A stretch of 64,000 nucleotides of DNA from Acidobacteriota bacterium (lineage in GTDB: Bacteria > Acidobacteriota > Terriglobia > Bryobacterales > Bryobacteraceae). The translations under genes were made by a program, and so were the position numbers. Below are positions 42,826-51,340 of this stretch, one piece after another (positions within the stretch are counted from its first letter, which is position 1; every line of letters starts with the position of its first letter). Under the pieces are notes generated by a model. The model did not search any database. It saw only the letters and a list, made by a program, of their open reading frames with translations, and was not told where the DNA came from. Location of the stretch: contig JAFDVS010000068.1 in the NCBI GenBank assembly GCA_018268935.1, positions 29,048 through 93,047 on the forward strand, in the 5' to 3' direction.

Positions 42826-45563
42826 TCAATCTCCTCCGGCGTCTGAACTACTGGCGGAACAACGAAACGCGAAGCCAGATCCTGCTCGAGGAAATCGAAC
42901 TTCACTTGGAGGAGAAAGCCGCGGATCTGGAAGCCCGTGGCATGTCCGCCGGGCAGGCCCGCAGCGAAGCCCGCCGCCAGTTCGGCAACGCCGGTCAAAA
43001 GCAGGAAGAGTCACGCGAGATCTGGATGACACGCTTTCTATCGGAGTTGATCCAGGACGTCCGCTACGGCGCGCGCACCATGGCCGCCAACAAAGCATTC
43101 ACCGCCCTCGCCATCCTCTCGCTCGCCCTCGGCATCGGCGCCAATACGGTCATCTATAGCTTCATGGAGTCCATCCTCCTGCGCTCGCTGCCGGTGGAAG
43201 ATCCCGAATCGCTCGTGGTCCTGAATTGGCATGGCCGCTCTCCGCAGGAGGCCGGCAAAGATTGGGTCCACGTCGTGCACGGCGTCCAAGGCATGATGTG
43301 GCCGGGTGACAAAGGCATGCTGGAAACGGGCATGTTCCCCTACGCCGCCCTCGAAACGCTTCGCGATCAGAATCCCGTCTTCTCCACGCTGTTCGGATAC
43401 TTCAACGGACTCAGCAAAACTCTCGCCGTGAGTGGGCAGGCAACCAGCGCCGCCACGGAGTTCGTCACCGGCGACTACTTCCGCGGGCTCGCCGTATCAC
43501 CGGCCGCCGGGCGTCTCATCGACTCCGCCGACGATCGCCCCGGCGCCGCGCCCGTCGCAGTCATCAGCTTTGCCCTCAGCCAGCAGCGCTTCGGTGGGCC
43601 ATCGAGCGCCGTTGGCCAATCCGTGCTCGTCGACAACGTGCCCTTCACGGTAATCGGCGTAGCGCCGCCCGAATTCTTCGGCGTCGATCCCGCCTCGGTG
43701 CCGGACATCTATCTCCCCTTGTACACAACCCAACTTGTGGACGGTGTCCGCGCCGCCCGCATGTTCTCCGACCCCAATTTCTACTGGGTCGAAATGATGG
43801 GCCGGCTCCGCCCCGGCGCCACGATGGCCCAGGCGCAGGCACTGCTCGCGCCTCGCTTCCATCAATGGGTCGCCACCACCGCAAGCACCGATGGTGAGCG
43901 CGCCAAACTGCCCGCCCTGAAGCTCAATCCCGGCGCCGCCGGTCTCGGCGGCCTGCGCCGTCAGTATTCGAAACCGCTCTTCGTGCTTCTGGCGATGGTC
44001 GCATTGATCCTCGCCATCGCCTGCGCCAACATCGCCAATCTGTTGCTCGCCAGGGCCGCCGCGCGCCGCCGCGAAATGGCGGTCCGGCTCAGCCTCGGAG
44101 CAGGCCGCTTCCGCGTCGTGCGCCAATTGCTCACCGAGAGTGTGCTCCTAGCCTCGCTCGGCGGAGCACTCGGCGTCCTCTTCGCCACCTGGGGCGTTCG
44201 CGCCCTCACGCTGTTGTTCTCCAACGGCCAGGACAACTTCACTCTACACGCCGAACTGAACTGGAAGGTCATGGGCGTCACCGCGGCGCTCTCCATGATC
44301 TGTGGCCTGCTCTTCGGCCTTGTTCCAGCGTTGCAATCCACGCGCCCGGACGTCATGCCCACACTCAAGAATGGCCGCGTGGGCGGACCCCGCCGCCGTG
44401 CCCAGCACGCTCTGGTGGTTGCCCAAATCGCGATGTCTTTCCTCATCCTTGTGGCCGCGGGTCTATTCGTTCAGACACTCAACAAGCTCCACTCCGTCCA
44501 GCTCGGATATGCCCGCGAGAACATCCTGCTCTTCACCCTGAATGCCCGCCAGGCCGGGCATCGCGATCCGGAGATGACTACGTTCTACGCGAATCTCCGC
44601 CGCCGCTTCGAATCCATCTCCGGCGTGAACAGCGCGACGCTGGCGCAGTCTTCCATCATCAGCGCCGCCCGTACCGGACAGGCCGTCAAGGGCCGCATCA
44701 TGGTCGGCACGGCCAGCATCGATGGCGCACGCGTCATGGCCGCCGGTCCCCGATTCCTCACCACCATGCAGATCCCCATCCTTGCCGGGCGCGAGATTGA
44801 CGACCGCGATCAAGCAGGCGCCAGGCCGGTGGCCGTCATCAGTGAGCGCCTCGCCCGCACCTACTTCGGCAATGAAAATCCAATCGGACGCCGCATCACA
44901 CTGCCCGAAGAGAAGCGCGATCTCGAAATCGTCGGCGTGTCGGGCAATCTGCGCTACGGCAGTCTAAAGAACGAAGACCAGAGCGCAATGACGGTGCTCG
45001 TTGCGGCCAGTCAGTTCTCGCCAGATCGAGTCACCTACGCGCTACGCACCACGGGTGATCCGTTGCGGTTCGTGCCAAGCGTACATGAGATCGTGCGCGA
45101 AGCCGATTCCCGCATCCCCGTCACCAACGTGGTCACACAGGCCGCCGAGATTGACCGCACCATCAAGCGCGAACTCACCTTCGCCAGGCTATGCACCGGC
45201 TTTGCTGTCCTCGCGCTCCTCATCGCTTGCGTGGGACTCTACGGAACCATGTCCTACAGCGTCTCCCGGCAGATCAGCGAAATCGGCATCCGCATGGCTC
45301 TCGGCGCGCCGCGCAGCACTGTGGTGTGGATGGTTCTCCGCCACGTGCTCATACTGGCAGCCTCCGGCCTCGCCATCAGCGTGCCCGCAGTGTTGATCGC
45401 CTCCCGGCTCGTCAAATCGTTTCTGTTCGACACCCAGCCCAACGATCCGCGAACCCTGGCGCTGGCCGGAGCTGTCCTGCTCAGCGCCGCGATTCTCGCC
45501 GGCTACGCGCCCGCACGCCGAGCCTCCCGCATCGATCCGCTGGTCGCTCTGAGGCACGAGTAA
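42822..45563 (+). CDS. ADOP-type ABC permease (FtsX/MacB family)
   Basis: 913 aa. An N-terminal cytoplasmic prefix (about 80 residues; ILLEEIELHLEEKAADLEAR, then ARSEARRQFGN) is the permease-prefix domain of acidobacterial duplicated orphan permeases. Two FtsX/MacB halves follow, each with a first helix, a periplasmic core domain (MacB_PCD) and three more helices: first half NKAFTALAILSLALGIGANTV to IANLLLARAAARRREMAVRLSLGAG, second half QHALVVAQIAMSFLILVAAG to IGIRMALGAPRSTVVWMVL. No ABC ATPase is encoded nearby. Confidence 0.92.
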   Translation: MINLLRRLNYWRNNETRSQILLEEIELHLEEKAADLEARGMSAGQARSEARRQFGNAGQKQEESREIWMTRFLSELIQDVRYGARTMAANKAFTALAILSLALGIGANTVIYSFMESILLRSLPVEDPESLVVLNWHGRSPQEAGKDWVHVVHGVQGMMWPGDKGMLETGMFPYAALETLRDQNPVFSTLFGYFNGLSKTLAVSGQATSAATEFVTGDYFRGLAVSPAAGRLIDSADDRPGAAPVAVISFALSQQRFGGPSSAVGQSVLVDNVPFTVIGVAPPEFFGVDPASVPDIYLPLYTTQLVDGVRAARMFSDPNFYWVEMMGRLRPGATMAQAQALLAPRFHQWVATTASTDGERAKLPALKLNPGAAGLGGLRRQYSKPLFVLLAMVALILAIACANIANLLLARAAARRREMAVRLSLGAGRFRVVRQLLTESVLLASLGGALGVLFATWGVRALTLLFSNGQDNFTLHAELNWKVMGVTAALSMICGLLFGLVPALQSTRPDVMPTLKNGRVGGPRRRAQHALVVAQIAMSFLILVAAGLFVQTLNKLHSVQLGYARENILLFTLNARQAGHRDPEMTTFYANLRRRFESISGVNSATLAQSSIISAARTGQAVKGRIMVGTASIDGARVMAAGPRFLTTMQIPILAGREIDDRDQAGARPVAVISERLARTYFGNENPIGRRITLPEEKRDLEIVGVSGNLRYGSLKNEDQSAMTVLVAASQFSPDRVTYALRTTGDPLRFVPSVHEIVREADSRIPVTNVVTQAAEIDRTIKRELTFARLCTGFAVLALLIACVGLYGTMSYSVSRQISEIGIRMALGAPRSTVVWMVLRHVLILAASGLAISVPAVLIASRLVKSFLFDTQPNDPRTLALAGAVLLSAAILAGYAPARRASRIDPLVALRHE

Positions 45564-45947
45564 ACCCACTCTCTCTTATCACGCAACCTGCAGCGCGGGT
45601 CTTCGAGATTGGAAGAATGGCTGAAACTCCGTGGCCGTGCATCAACTGGAGGATGTCCCGCGCGTTTCGCGCATCTCGTCTCGCATCAGCCGGTTGGTGA
45701 AGGCCGGGAAAAGGCTGCTTGCCCTGATGGACGGCGTGTAGATCAGGAAATGCGGCCAGCGGGCGGAAATGGCCCTGCACCGATGCGCTGCCCTGGTAGC
45801 GGCCAATGGGAATGACGGCGCCATTCGGATCGGAGATGGTGCACACGTGACATGTTTCGCTCCTGGAACCGGATTGTAGTGGAACGGGAGGGAAATTCCC
45901 AGTTTTGTGACAGTATAGACGGAGAATAGGCCGGCGAAAAGGGGGAT
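45564..45947. other. Gene-poor stretch, no supportable feature
   Basis: This 384 bp stretch is the only gap over 300 bp without a gene. Short open frames cross it on both strands but none has a start with a good ribosome-binding site, a recognisable domain or normal composition. It is less GC-rich near 45900 (GTGACAGTATAGAC), which may hold a promoter. No DnaA-box cluster, tRNA or terminator was found. It could be a decayed gene. Confidence 0.5.
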
Positions 45948-46397
45948 CTACTTTCCGATTCGGATGACGGTCTCTTTTGTATCCATCTGCCGCCCGATGA
46001 AATACCCCGCCAGGGTGGCCGCGGCCGTGATGCCGCCCCATTGTGCAATGCGCTTGCCATCGGAGACGTTCACTCGCGAGTCGCTGATAGCCCAGGGCAA
46101 CAAGCCGATGGCTGCTCCTGCGCCTGCCCCCGCGCTGAAGATGGCGCGGCGCGGGCCCTTCACTTGCCGCACCCGCACTTCGCGAATCGCGGCGCTCTCC
46201 ACACGCCCGCCCGGTGCGCGCTCCATCAGCACCGCGTCTTCGCTCACCGATGTGATCACGCCCTTGAACTGCTTGTTGTCCGTGGTAACCACCGTGGCTT
46301 CGCGTTGCCTCACCGCACCCTGCAGTTCATTCCACTTCAGGGTGAGAGTCTCGCCGAAGGCACAGGGAAGCAATAGCAGCAGCAGTAGCCCAGCCAT
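45948..46397 (-). CDS. Exported protein of unknown function with glycine-zipper helices
   Basis: 149 aa. A signal peptide (MAGLLLLLLLPCAFG) precedes a small beta domain whose centre, VTTDNKQFKGVITSVSEDAVLME, looks like an Sm/LSm-type or SH3-like barrel strand pattern. Two Gly/Ala-rich hydrophobic segments follow (SAGAGAGAAIGLLPWAI and GITAAATLAGYFIGRQM), possibly membrane-inserting. Function unknown. It is the last gene of the minus-strand run that starts near 51175, 4 nt after the Ldh-family gene. Confidence 0.68.
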   Translation of the reverse strand: MAGLLLLLLLPCAFGETLTLKWNELQGAVRQREATVVTTDNKQFKGVITSVSEDAVLMERAPGGRVESAAIREVRVRQVKGPRRAIFSAGAGAGAAIGLLPWAISDSRVNVSDGKRIAQWGGITAAATLAGYFIGRQMDTKETVIRIGK

Positions 46398-46401
46398 ACC
46401 T

Positions 46402-47457
46402 CTATTGTGGAGCTTTCACGTTCACCTTGGCCGCCGTGCGCGCGAGTTCTTCCCACACGCCCTTGGCCAGCGGAATGCCGTCCACCTTGCGTTTGCGCGC
46501 CATGCGCCATTCCGGCTCACCGGCCACCAGCACTTCCTCGAATCCGGCCGAAGGCGGCGTCGATTTCATATTCCCGGTCAACCAGTCCATGCGCGCGTGA
46601 AACTCATTGAGCGGCATGTAGCGCGCCACATCGATCCCGATGAACGCCTGGCCGCAGCGCATCGGCCGCGTGCGGATGCGCACTCCGCCCACTTCGGTCG
46701 ACATCGCGCCGCCGCTCAGCACGGCCACCAGAATCTCCACCATCATGGCGAGCCCGTAGCCCTTATATCCGCCAAGCGGCATCGGCATGCCTTTGATCGC
46801 CTTCTGCGTGTCCGTGGTGGGCACGCCTTCGCTGTCGAAAGCCCAGCCCGCGGGAATGGTGGGCTCGCCGCTGAAGTTGGCCTTGAAGATCTTGCCCATC
46901 GCCACGGTCGTGGTGGCCATATCGAGCAGCCACGATGTCTCGGCGGCTCCGGGCAGCGCCATGCAGATCGGATTCGTTCCGAAGCGCGGCTCCTTGCCCT
47001 GCCATGGCGGAACCAGCGGCGTCGCGTTGCAGAACGAAACGCCAATCAAGCCGGCGCGGGCAATCTTCTGCGACCAGAACGCGGCGGCCCCAAAATGGTT
47101 TGAGTCGCGCACGGTCACCAACGACACTCCATGCTCCTTCGCCAGCCGGATCACATGATCGCAGCAGACGTCGGAGACGATCTGCCCGATGCCGTTATCG
47201 GCGCTGTAGGTCATCGTGCCGCCCGATTCCGTGACGACGTGGCCGCTGGTTTCCAGGTCCATGCAACGCATCGCCATGTGCTCGACATAGAAGTTCAGCA
47301 ACTGCACGCCATGCGAATCGACGCCGCGCAGGTTCGCCTCCACCAGCGTGTGGGCAATGAACGCGGCGCGCTCGGAACTCACCCCCGCGCCTTCCAGCAT
47401 TTGGGCCGCGTAGGCGCGCAACGGCTCCGCCTGAATGACTACGTATTCTTCCGCCAT
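46402..47457 (-). CDS. Ldh-family NAD(P)-dependent oxidoreductase (malate/lactate/ureidoglycolate dehydrogenase type)
   Basis: 351 aa, complete. ANLRGVDSHGVQLLNFYVE, TVRDSNHFGAAAFWSQ, FGTNPICMALPG, MATTTVAMGKI and LGGYKGYGLAMMVEIL are the conserved blocks of the Ldh_2 (YlbC/ComC/DpkA) family, which is unrelated to classical lactate dehydrogenase. It reduces or oxidises 2-hydroxy or 2-imino acids. The precise substrate cannot be told. It lies next to a sugar-binding lipoprotein and an SDR, suggesting oxidation of sugar acids. Confidence 0.9.
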   Translation of the reverse strand: MAEEYVVIQAEPLRAYAAQMLEGAGVSSERAAFIAHTLVEANLRGVDSHGVQLLNFYVEHMAMRCMDLETSGHVVTESGGTMTYSADNGIGQIVSDVCCDHVIRLAKEHGVSLVTVRDSNHFGAAAFWSQKIARAGLIGVSFCNATPLVPPWQGKEPRFGTNPICMALPGAAETSWLLDMATTTVAMGKIFKANFSGEPTIPAGWAFDSEGVPTTDTQKAIKGMPMPLGGYKGYGLAMMVEILVAVLSGGAMSTEVGGVRIRTRPMRCGQAFIGIDVARYMPLNEFHARMDWLTGNMKSTPPSAGFEEVLVAGEPEWRMARKRKVDGIPLAKGVWEELARTAAKVNVKAPQ

Positions 47458-48414
47458 CTAATTCTTCTTCTGATCCAGTAACAGCAGCTTGCGGATCTCG
47501 GCTTGCTCCAGGTCTTCCTTGTGCACCACGCGGGCGCTGAGGTCCATGCGTTTCGGAGGCTCCTTGCCACCCAGTTTCTCCACGATGGTGCGTACCGATT
47601 CGTAGCCGATCTTGAACGGGTCCTGCACCACCAGCGCGTCGATCGATCCTTCCTTCAGATCCTCAATCAGGCCGTCGCTCGAATCGAAGCCGACCAGCAT
47701 CACCTTGTTCTGCAACTCACGCGCCTTGATGGCCAGCGATGCGCCGACGCTGCCGGGCTCGGCCGAAGCGAAGATGCCCTTCAATCCGGGGTTGGCGGCG
47801 AGGAAGTTCTCCGCGGCCGCGCGCCCCTTGGCGCGATCGGATTGGCTGAACTGCCGGGCCACGATCTTGATGTTGGGGAACTCCGCGGCCATGGTGTCCT
47901 CGAAGCCCTTCTCGCGATCCATGGTGGACTGGCTGCCCGGCGCATGCATCAGCAGCGCGACGCTGCCTTCATTGCCGATGAGCCGCGCCAGTTCGCGCGC
48001 GGCGATCTTGCCGCCCTCCACGTTGTTCGTGGCCACGAACGTCATGTACTTTTCCGAATCGAGGCCGGAGTCGAACACCGTTACGGGAATGCCTGCGTCC
48101 ACGGCGCGCTCCACGGCCTGCACCAGCGCTTTGCGCTCCGCGGCTGCGATGGCAATGCCGTCCACGCGGCGGGCGACCATCGAATCGACGATCTGGATCT
48201 GGCGGCTGTACTCGGTCTCGGACGAAGGGCCGTTCCACAGCACTTCCACGCCGAGTTCCTTGCCCGCGGCCATGGCGCCGGTCTGCACCGCGATCCAGAA
48301 GACGTGCGAGGTGGCCTTGGGGATCACGGCGATCTGTTTCTTGCCCGGCCCGCCGGCGCATCCGGCAAGCAAAACGGCTAATAGGATCCAGCTACGCCGC
48401 ACACCACCCTCCAT
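47458..48414 (-). CDS. Sugar-binding lipoprotein of the RbsB-type ABC family
   Basis: 318 aa. A lipobox (LLAVLLAGC) anchors it to a membrane. The periplasmic-binding fold is clear: KQIAVIPKATSHVFWIAVQTG, VDGIAIAAAERKALVQAV, PVTVFDSGLDSEKYMTFVATNN, and KVMLVGFDSSDGLIEDL. It resembles ribose/galactose-type binding proteins. No ABC permease or ATPase gene is nearby, so it either feeds a transporter elsewhere or acts in sensing. It overlaps the SDR gene by 23 nt. Confidence 0.9.
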   Translation of the reverse strand: MEGGVRRSWILLAVLLAGCAGGPGKKQIAVIPKATSHVFWIAVQTGAMAAGKELGVEVLWNGPSSETEYSRQIQIVDSMVARRVDGIAIAAAERKALVQAVERAVDAGIPVTVFDSGLDSEKYMTFVATNNVEGGKIAARELARLIGNEGSVALLMHAPGSQSTMDREKGFEDTMAAEFPNIKIVARQFSQSDRAKGRAAAENFLAANPGLKGIFASAEPGSVGASLAIKARELQNKVMLVGFDSSDGLIEDLKEGSIDALVVQDPFKIGYESVRTIVEKLGGKEPPKRMDLSARVVHKEDLEQAEIRKLLLLDQKKN

Positions 48415-49150
48415 CGATCAGGATATCGGTGCCGGTGATGAAGCCCGCGTCGGGTGAGCAGAGGTAGAGCGCCAGCTTGCCGATCTCCTCCACTTTGCCC
48501 CATCGCCCAACCGGGATCTTGGACAGGAATTGGGCATTCAATTCGGGGTTGTTCATCAGCGCCGTATTCATTTCCGTGCCGAAGGGGCCGGGGCTGATGC
48601 CGTTGACGGTGATGCCTTCGCCGGCCAGTTCCAGCGCCAGCGCCCGTGTCAGGCCAAGCAACGCCGTCTTGCTGGAAGAATAGGCGGTGCGGCCGGGCAA
48701 CGACACGTGGCTCATGATCGACGTCATATTAATGATGCGCCCGTAGCCATGGCCCTTCATGTGGGGCACAAAGGCGCGGCACATGAGGAACACGCTGGTG
48801 AGATTGCTGGTCATCACCATGTTCCATTCCTCGAGCGTGAACTCGGTGATGTTCTTGCGCAGATTGACGCCGGCGTTGTTGACCAGGATGTGGCAGGCGC
48901 CGAAGCGGGCGATGATCTTCGCTTCCGCGGCCAGCACCGAATCCTCTTTGCCCACGTCGGCGACGAACACTTCGCACTCGGCGCCAAGGGCGTGCGCGGC
49001 GGCTTGTGTCTCTTCCAGTTTGGCCAGATCACGGGCCACCAGGGCGAGTCTCGCGCCTGCTTCGCCCAGTGCAAGCGCCATGGCGCGGCCGAGTCCGCGG
49101 CTGGCCCCGGTGATTACCGCGACTCTATTGTGGAGAATGGGTTCGCTCAT
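48392..49150 (-). CDS. Short-chain dehydrogenase/reductase (SDR)
   Basis: 252 aa classical SDR. Cofactor motif TGASRGLGRAMALALGEAG, NNAGVNLRKN, and the Ser-Tyr-x3-Lys set in MTSIMSHVSLPGRTAYSSSK; the end ITGTDILIDGGW is typical. It resembles gluconate 5-dehydrogenase and 3-oxoacyl reductase-type enzymes; the substrate is not evident. It overlaps the PH-domain gene upstream by 4 nt and the lipoprotein downstream by 23 nt, part of one transcript. Confidence 0.92.
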   Translation of the reverse strand: MSEPILHNRVAVITGASRGLGRAMALALGEAGARLALVARDLAKLEETQAAAHALGAECEVFVADVGKEDSVLAAEAKIIARFGACHILVNNAGVNLRKNITEFTLEEWNMVMTSNLTSVFLMCRAFVPHMKGHGYGRIINMTSIMSHVSLPGRTAYSSSKTALLGLTRALALELAGEGITVNGISPGPFGTEMNTALMNNPELNAQFLSKIPVGRWGKVEEIGKLALYLCSPDAGFITGTDILIDGGWCAA

Positions 49151-49593
49151 TTCTTGCTTTCGTTCAATCTGGCTACGATATCGAGAATCTGTTCGGCCAC
49201 CACGCGGGGGGAAGCGATCTGCTCAATAGTGAGACGGCTGGTCTCGCCCGCTGTTTCAATGGAAAGGTCGCCCAGGCCGAGAATGCGCTGGCCCATGGTC
49301 TGCTTCACGGTCACATCCTGCACCTTGTGCAGCGGAATGGAGCGGGAGGTCTTCGAAGCCATGCCGGCTTCGTATTTCAGCCGGTCTCCGGAGATCTGCA
49401 TCGTGGTGAAGCGATTCTTCACCATCTGTGAGGTGGCGGTAATCACCAGGTACAGAGGAATCATCAAGAGCCCGAGAAAGTAGATCTGATCGCGGGCCTG
49501 CCAGAGATACACCACCACGCCGGTGAGTACCGCGGCGAGGGCATACTTCGCTTTCATCAGCATGGAGCTGGGACGGATATTGATTTCGGCCAT
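49147..49593 (-). CDS. Membrane protein with bacterial PH domain (YdbS-like)
   Basis: 148 aa from the ATG at 49593. Two short membrane helices near the N-terminus (MKAKYALAAVLTGVVVYLW, YFLGLLMIPLYLVITAT) precede a bPH2 domain: RFTTMQISGDRLKYEAGM, SRSIPLHKVQDVTVKQTMGQRILGLGDLSIET. This matches YdbS/YdbT-type proteins, whose role is unclear, possibly membrane-stress related. The upstream sigma-factor gene ends 17 nt before its start. Confidence 0.85.
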   Translation of the reverse strand: MAEINIRPSSMLMKAKYALAAVLTGVVVYLWQARDQIYFLGLLMIPLYLVITATSQMVKNRFTTMQISGDRLKYEAGMASKTSRSIPLHKVQDVTVKQTMGQRILGLGDLSIETAGETSRLTIEQIASPRVVAEQILDIVARLNESKK

Positions 49594-49610
49594 GAGGAAC
49601 CCAGAAAGGG

Positions 49611-50828
49611 TTATTGTAACCCCGCGAGGCGGCGCTCCAGAAATCGGCGTTCGGCGGCATTCGAAGGGCACCCCAGCGCATCCATATAAGAAGCGGCGGC
49701 GAGCATCGATTCGCCGGCCTCCTGATGCAGCGCCGCCTTCACCGCGGGCAGCAGGTAGTAGCGGGCGAGGGCCGGGTCGCGGGCGATCTCTTCCACCGCT
49801 TGAAGCCCCGCCCGCGGGCCATCGCGGCGGGCCACGGCAACGGCTCGATTGAGCAGCACCACCGGGGAGGGCTGCAGTTGATAGAGCTGATCGTAGAGCG
49901 TGACGATGTAGCTCCAATCGGGACCTCCGCCCGCGTGTTCGGCGGCGATGGCCGCCTGCACATGATAGGGGCTCATCTCGCCGCCCTGCGCGCTGGCGTC
50001 GAGATGTTGAAAGCCGAGTGCAATGGCGCGCTGATCCCAACGGCTGCGGTCCTGTTCTTCGAGCAGCAGCAGATCGCCCGCGGCATCGGTGCGCGCATCG
50101 AGCCTCGCTCCATGCAGGTATTCGAGCGCAAGCAGTGCATGTGTCCGAGGCGCGGCTGTGTGCGGATTCGCGGCCAGCAAGGACGTGAGGTAGATTGCTT
50201 CGTCGCACAGGTCGCGGCGCAGTAGCGTCTCGCCGGAACTGGCGCTGTAGCCTTCATTGAAGATGAGGTAGAGCGCTTCCAGCACGGAGTCGAGGCGCTG
50301 CGGCAACTCTTCCGGGGCGGGCAGTTCCAGCGGGATGTTGTCTTCCCTTATCTGGCGCTTCGCGCGCACGATGCGCTGGGCGATGGCATCCTCTTTAGTG
50401 AGCAGTGCGCGGGCGATCTCGGCCACACTGAAGCCGGCCACCAGTTTCAAGGTCAGTGATAGCCGGGCCGCATGCGGCAGGCTGGGATGGCAACAGAGGA
50501 ACATCATGGCCAGTTGCTCGTCGTCGAAGGCTGGAGAGGGCGTCGCGGCCATGCGCCGCTCGAGTTCGGGGATCTTTGAGGCAAGCGTGGTTTCCCTCCG
50601 CAGCCGGTCGAGCGCCAGGTTGCGGGCCACGCGCATCAGCCATGCCTGCGGCTGATCCGGCACGCCCTGAAACGGCCATAGCTCCAGGGCGCGCAGCAGT
50701 GCATCCTGCACCACCTCCTCGGCCAGTTCCAGGTGCCGCGATCCGAAGATCGCGGTGAGCATGGATACCATGCGTCCCGACTGGCGCCGGAACAGATGGT
50801 CGAGGAGATCGGTGAGAGAATCGCTCAC
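49611..50828 (-). CDS. ECF42-type RNA polymerase sigma factor with long C-terminal extension
   Basis: 405 aa from the GTG at 50828, which overlaps the YCII stop (GTGA). Sigma-2 is at about residues 10-80 (ELAEEVVQDALLRALELWPF, PQAWLMRVARNLALDRLRR). Sigma-4 is at 110-170 (LSLTLKLVAGFSVAEIARAL, AIAQRIVRAKRQI). The remaining 230 residues (DEAIYLTSLLAANPHTAAPR, VVLLNRAVAVARRDGP) form the TPR-like extension of the ECF42 group, which replaces an anti-sigma factor. The paired YCII/DGPF protein is the hallmark of that group. Confidence 0.92.
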   Translation of the reverse strand: MSDSLTDLLDHLFRRQSGRMVSMLTAIFGSRHLELAEEVVQDALLRALELWPFQGVPDQPQAWLMRVARNLALDRLRRETTLASKIPELERRMAATPSPAFDDEQLAMMFLCCHPSLPHAARLSLTLKLVAGFSVAEIARALLTKEDAIAQRIVRAKRQIREDNIPLELPAPEELPQRLDSVLEALYLIFNEGYSASSGETLLRRDLCDEAIYLTSLLAANPHTAAPRTHALLALEYLHGARLDARTDAAGDLLLLEEQDRSRWDQRAIALGFQHLDASAQGGEMSPYHVQAAIAAEHAGGGPDWSYIVTLYDQLYQLQPSPVVLLNRAVAVARRDGPRAGLQAVEEIARDPALARYYLLPAVKAALHQEAGESMLAAASYMDALGCPSNAAERRFLERRLAGLQ

Positions 50829-51175
50829 TCGGTGGGTTCCACCTCGCGGACTTCGATCGTGCCGAAGTCGAGGTGCGGGCAATCGGAGGACAGGCGCACC
50901 GCTTCGTCGTAGCTGGCGGCTTCGATGAGGAAGTAGCCGGCGACGATCTCTTTGCTTTCGGCATAGGGTCCGTCGGTGACGGCGAGTTTGCCGGCGGCGG
51001 AGTTGACGCAGCGCCCGGTGCCGTCCTGCAGTTTGTTGCCGCCGCGCATGAGGCCTTTGGCCGCCACGCTGGCGCCCCAGGCTTTGTAGCGTTTGATGAT
51101 GGCTTCCATTTCGCCGGGGCTGATGTTGGGGGTGGCTGTGGCGCTTTCGCGCAGCAGGAGCACGTATTGAGGCAT
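50825..51175 (-). CDS. YCII/DGPF-domain protein linked to the ECF42 sigma factor
   Basis: 116 aa from the ATG at 51175 (AAAGGA about 14 nt upstream). MPQYVLLLRES opens a ferredoxin-like YCII fold; TDGPYAESKEIVAGYFLIEA carries the DGPF-type motif, followed by CPHLDFGTIEVREVEP. Such proteins accompany ECF42 sigma factors and are thought to be regulatory or enzymatic partners. It is the first gene of a compact minus-strand run. Its promoter must lie in the 165 bp shared with the divergent gene at 51341. Confidence 0.9.
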   Translation of the reverse strand: MPQYVLLLRESATATPNISPGEMEAIIKRYKAWGASVAAKGLMRGGNKLQDGTGRCVNSAAGKLAVTDGPYAESKEIVAGYFLIEAASYDEAVRLSSDCPHLDFGTIEVREVEPTE

Positions 51176-51340
51176 GAGGGTTGGGATGTCCTTTCTTCCT
51201 AGGCTACCGCTTGCTTTACGCGCGCGGCTCCGTAGGGTTGACGAATGCCTCAGGCGAAAATCGACACCGGCCATGATGGATTTGCTTACTTTCCTGCACG
51301 TTCTCCGTTGTACGCTTTTAGAAGGAGGGATTTGCGAACC

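Noticed and set aside
45570..45590. DnaA box at the skew shift
   Set aside because: TTATCACGC differs too much from TTATNCACA and stands alone.
45481..46041. 186-codon minus-strand open frame across the intergenic gap
   Set aside because: It overlaps the ADOP gene end and the exported-protein gene; no ribosome-binding site, signal or domain seen.
49594..50208. Long upstream extension of the PH-domain gene
   Set aside because: The extension is antisense-like Arg/Ser-rich and overlaps the ECF42 sigma gene; the ATG at 49593 is the sensible start.
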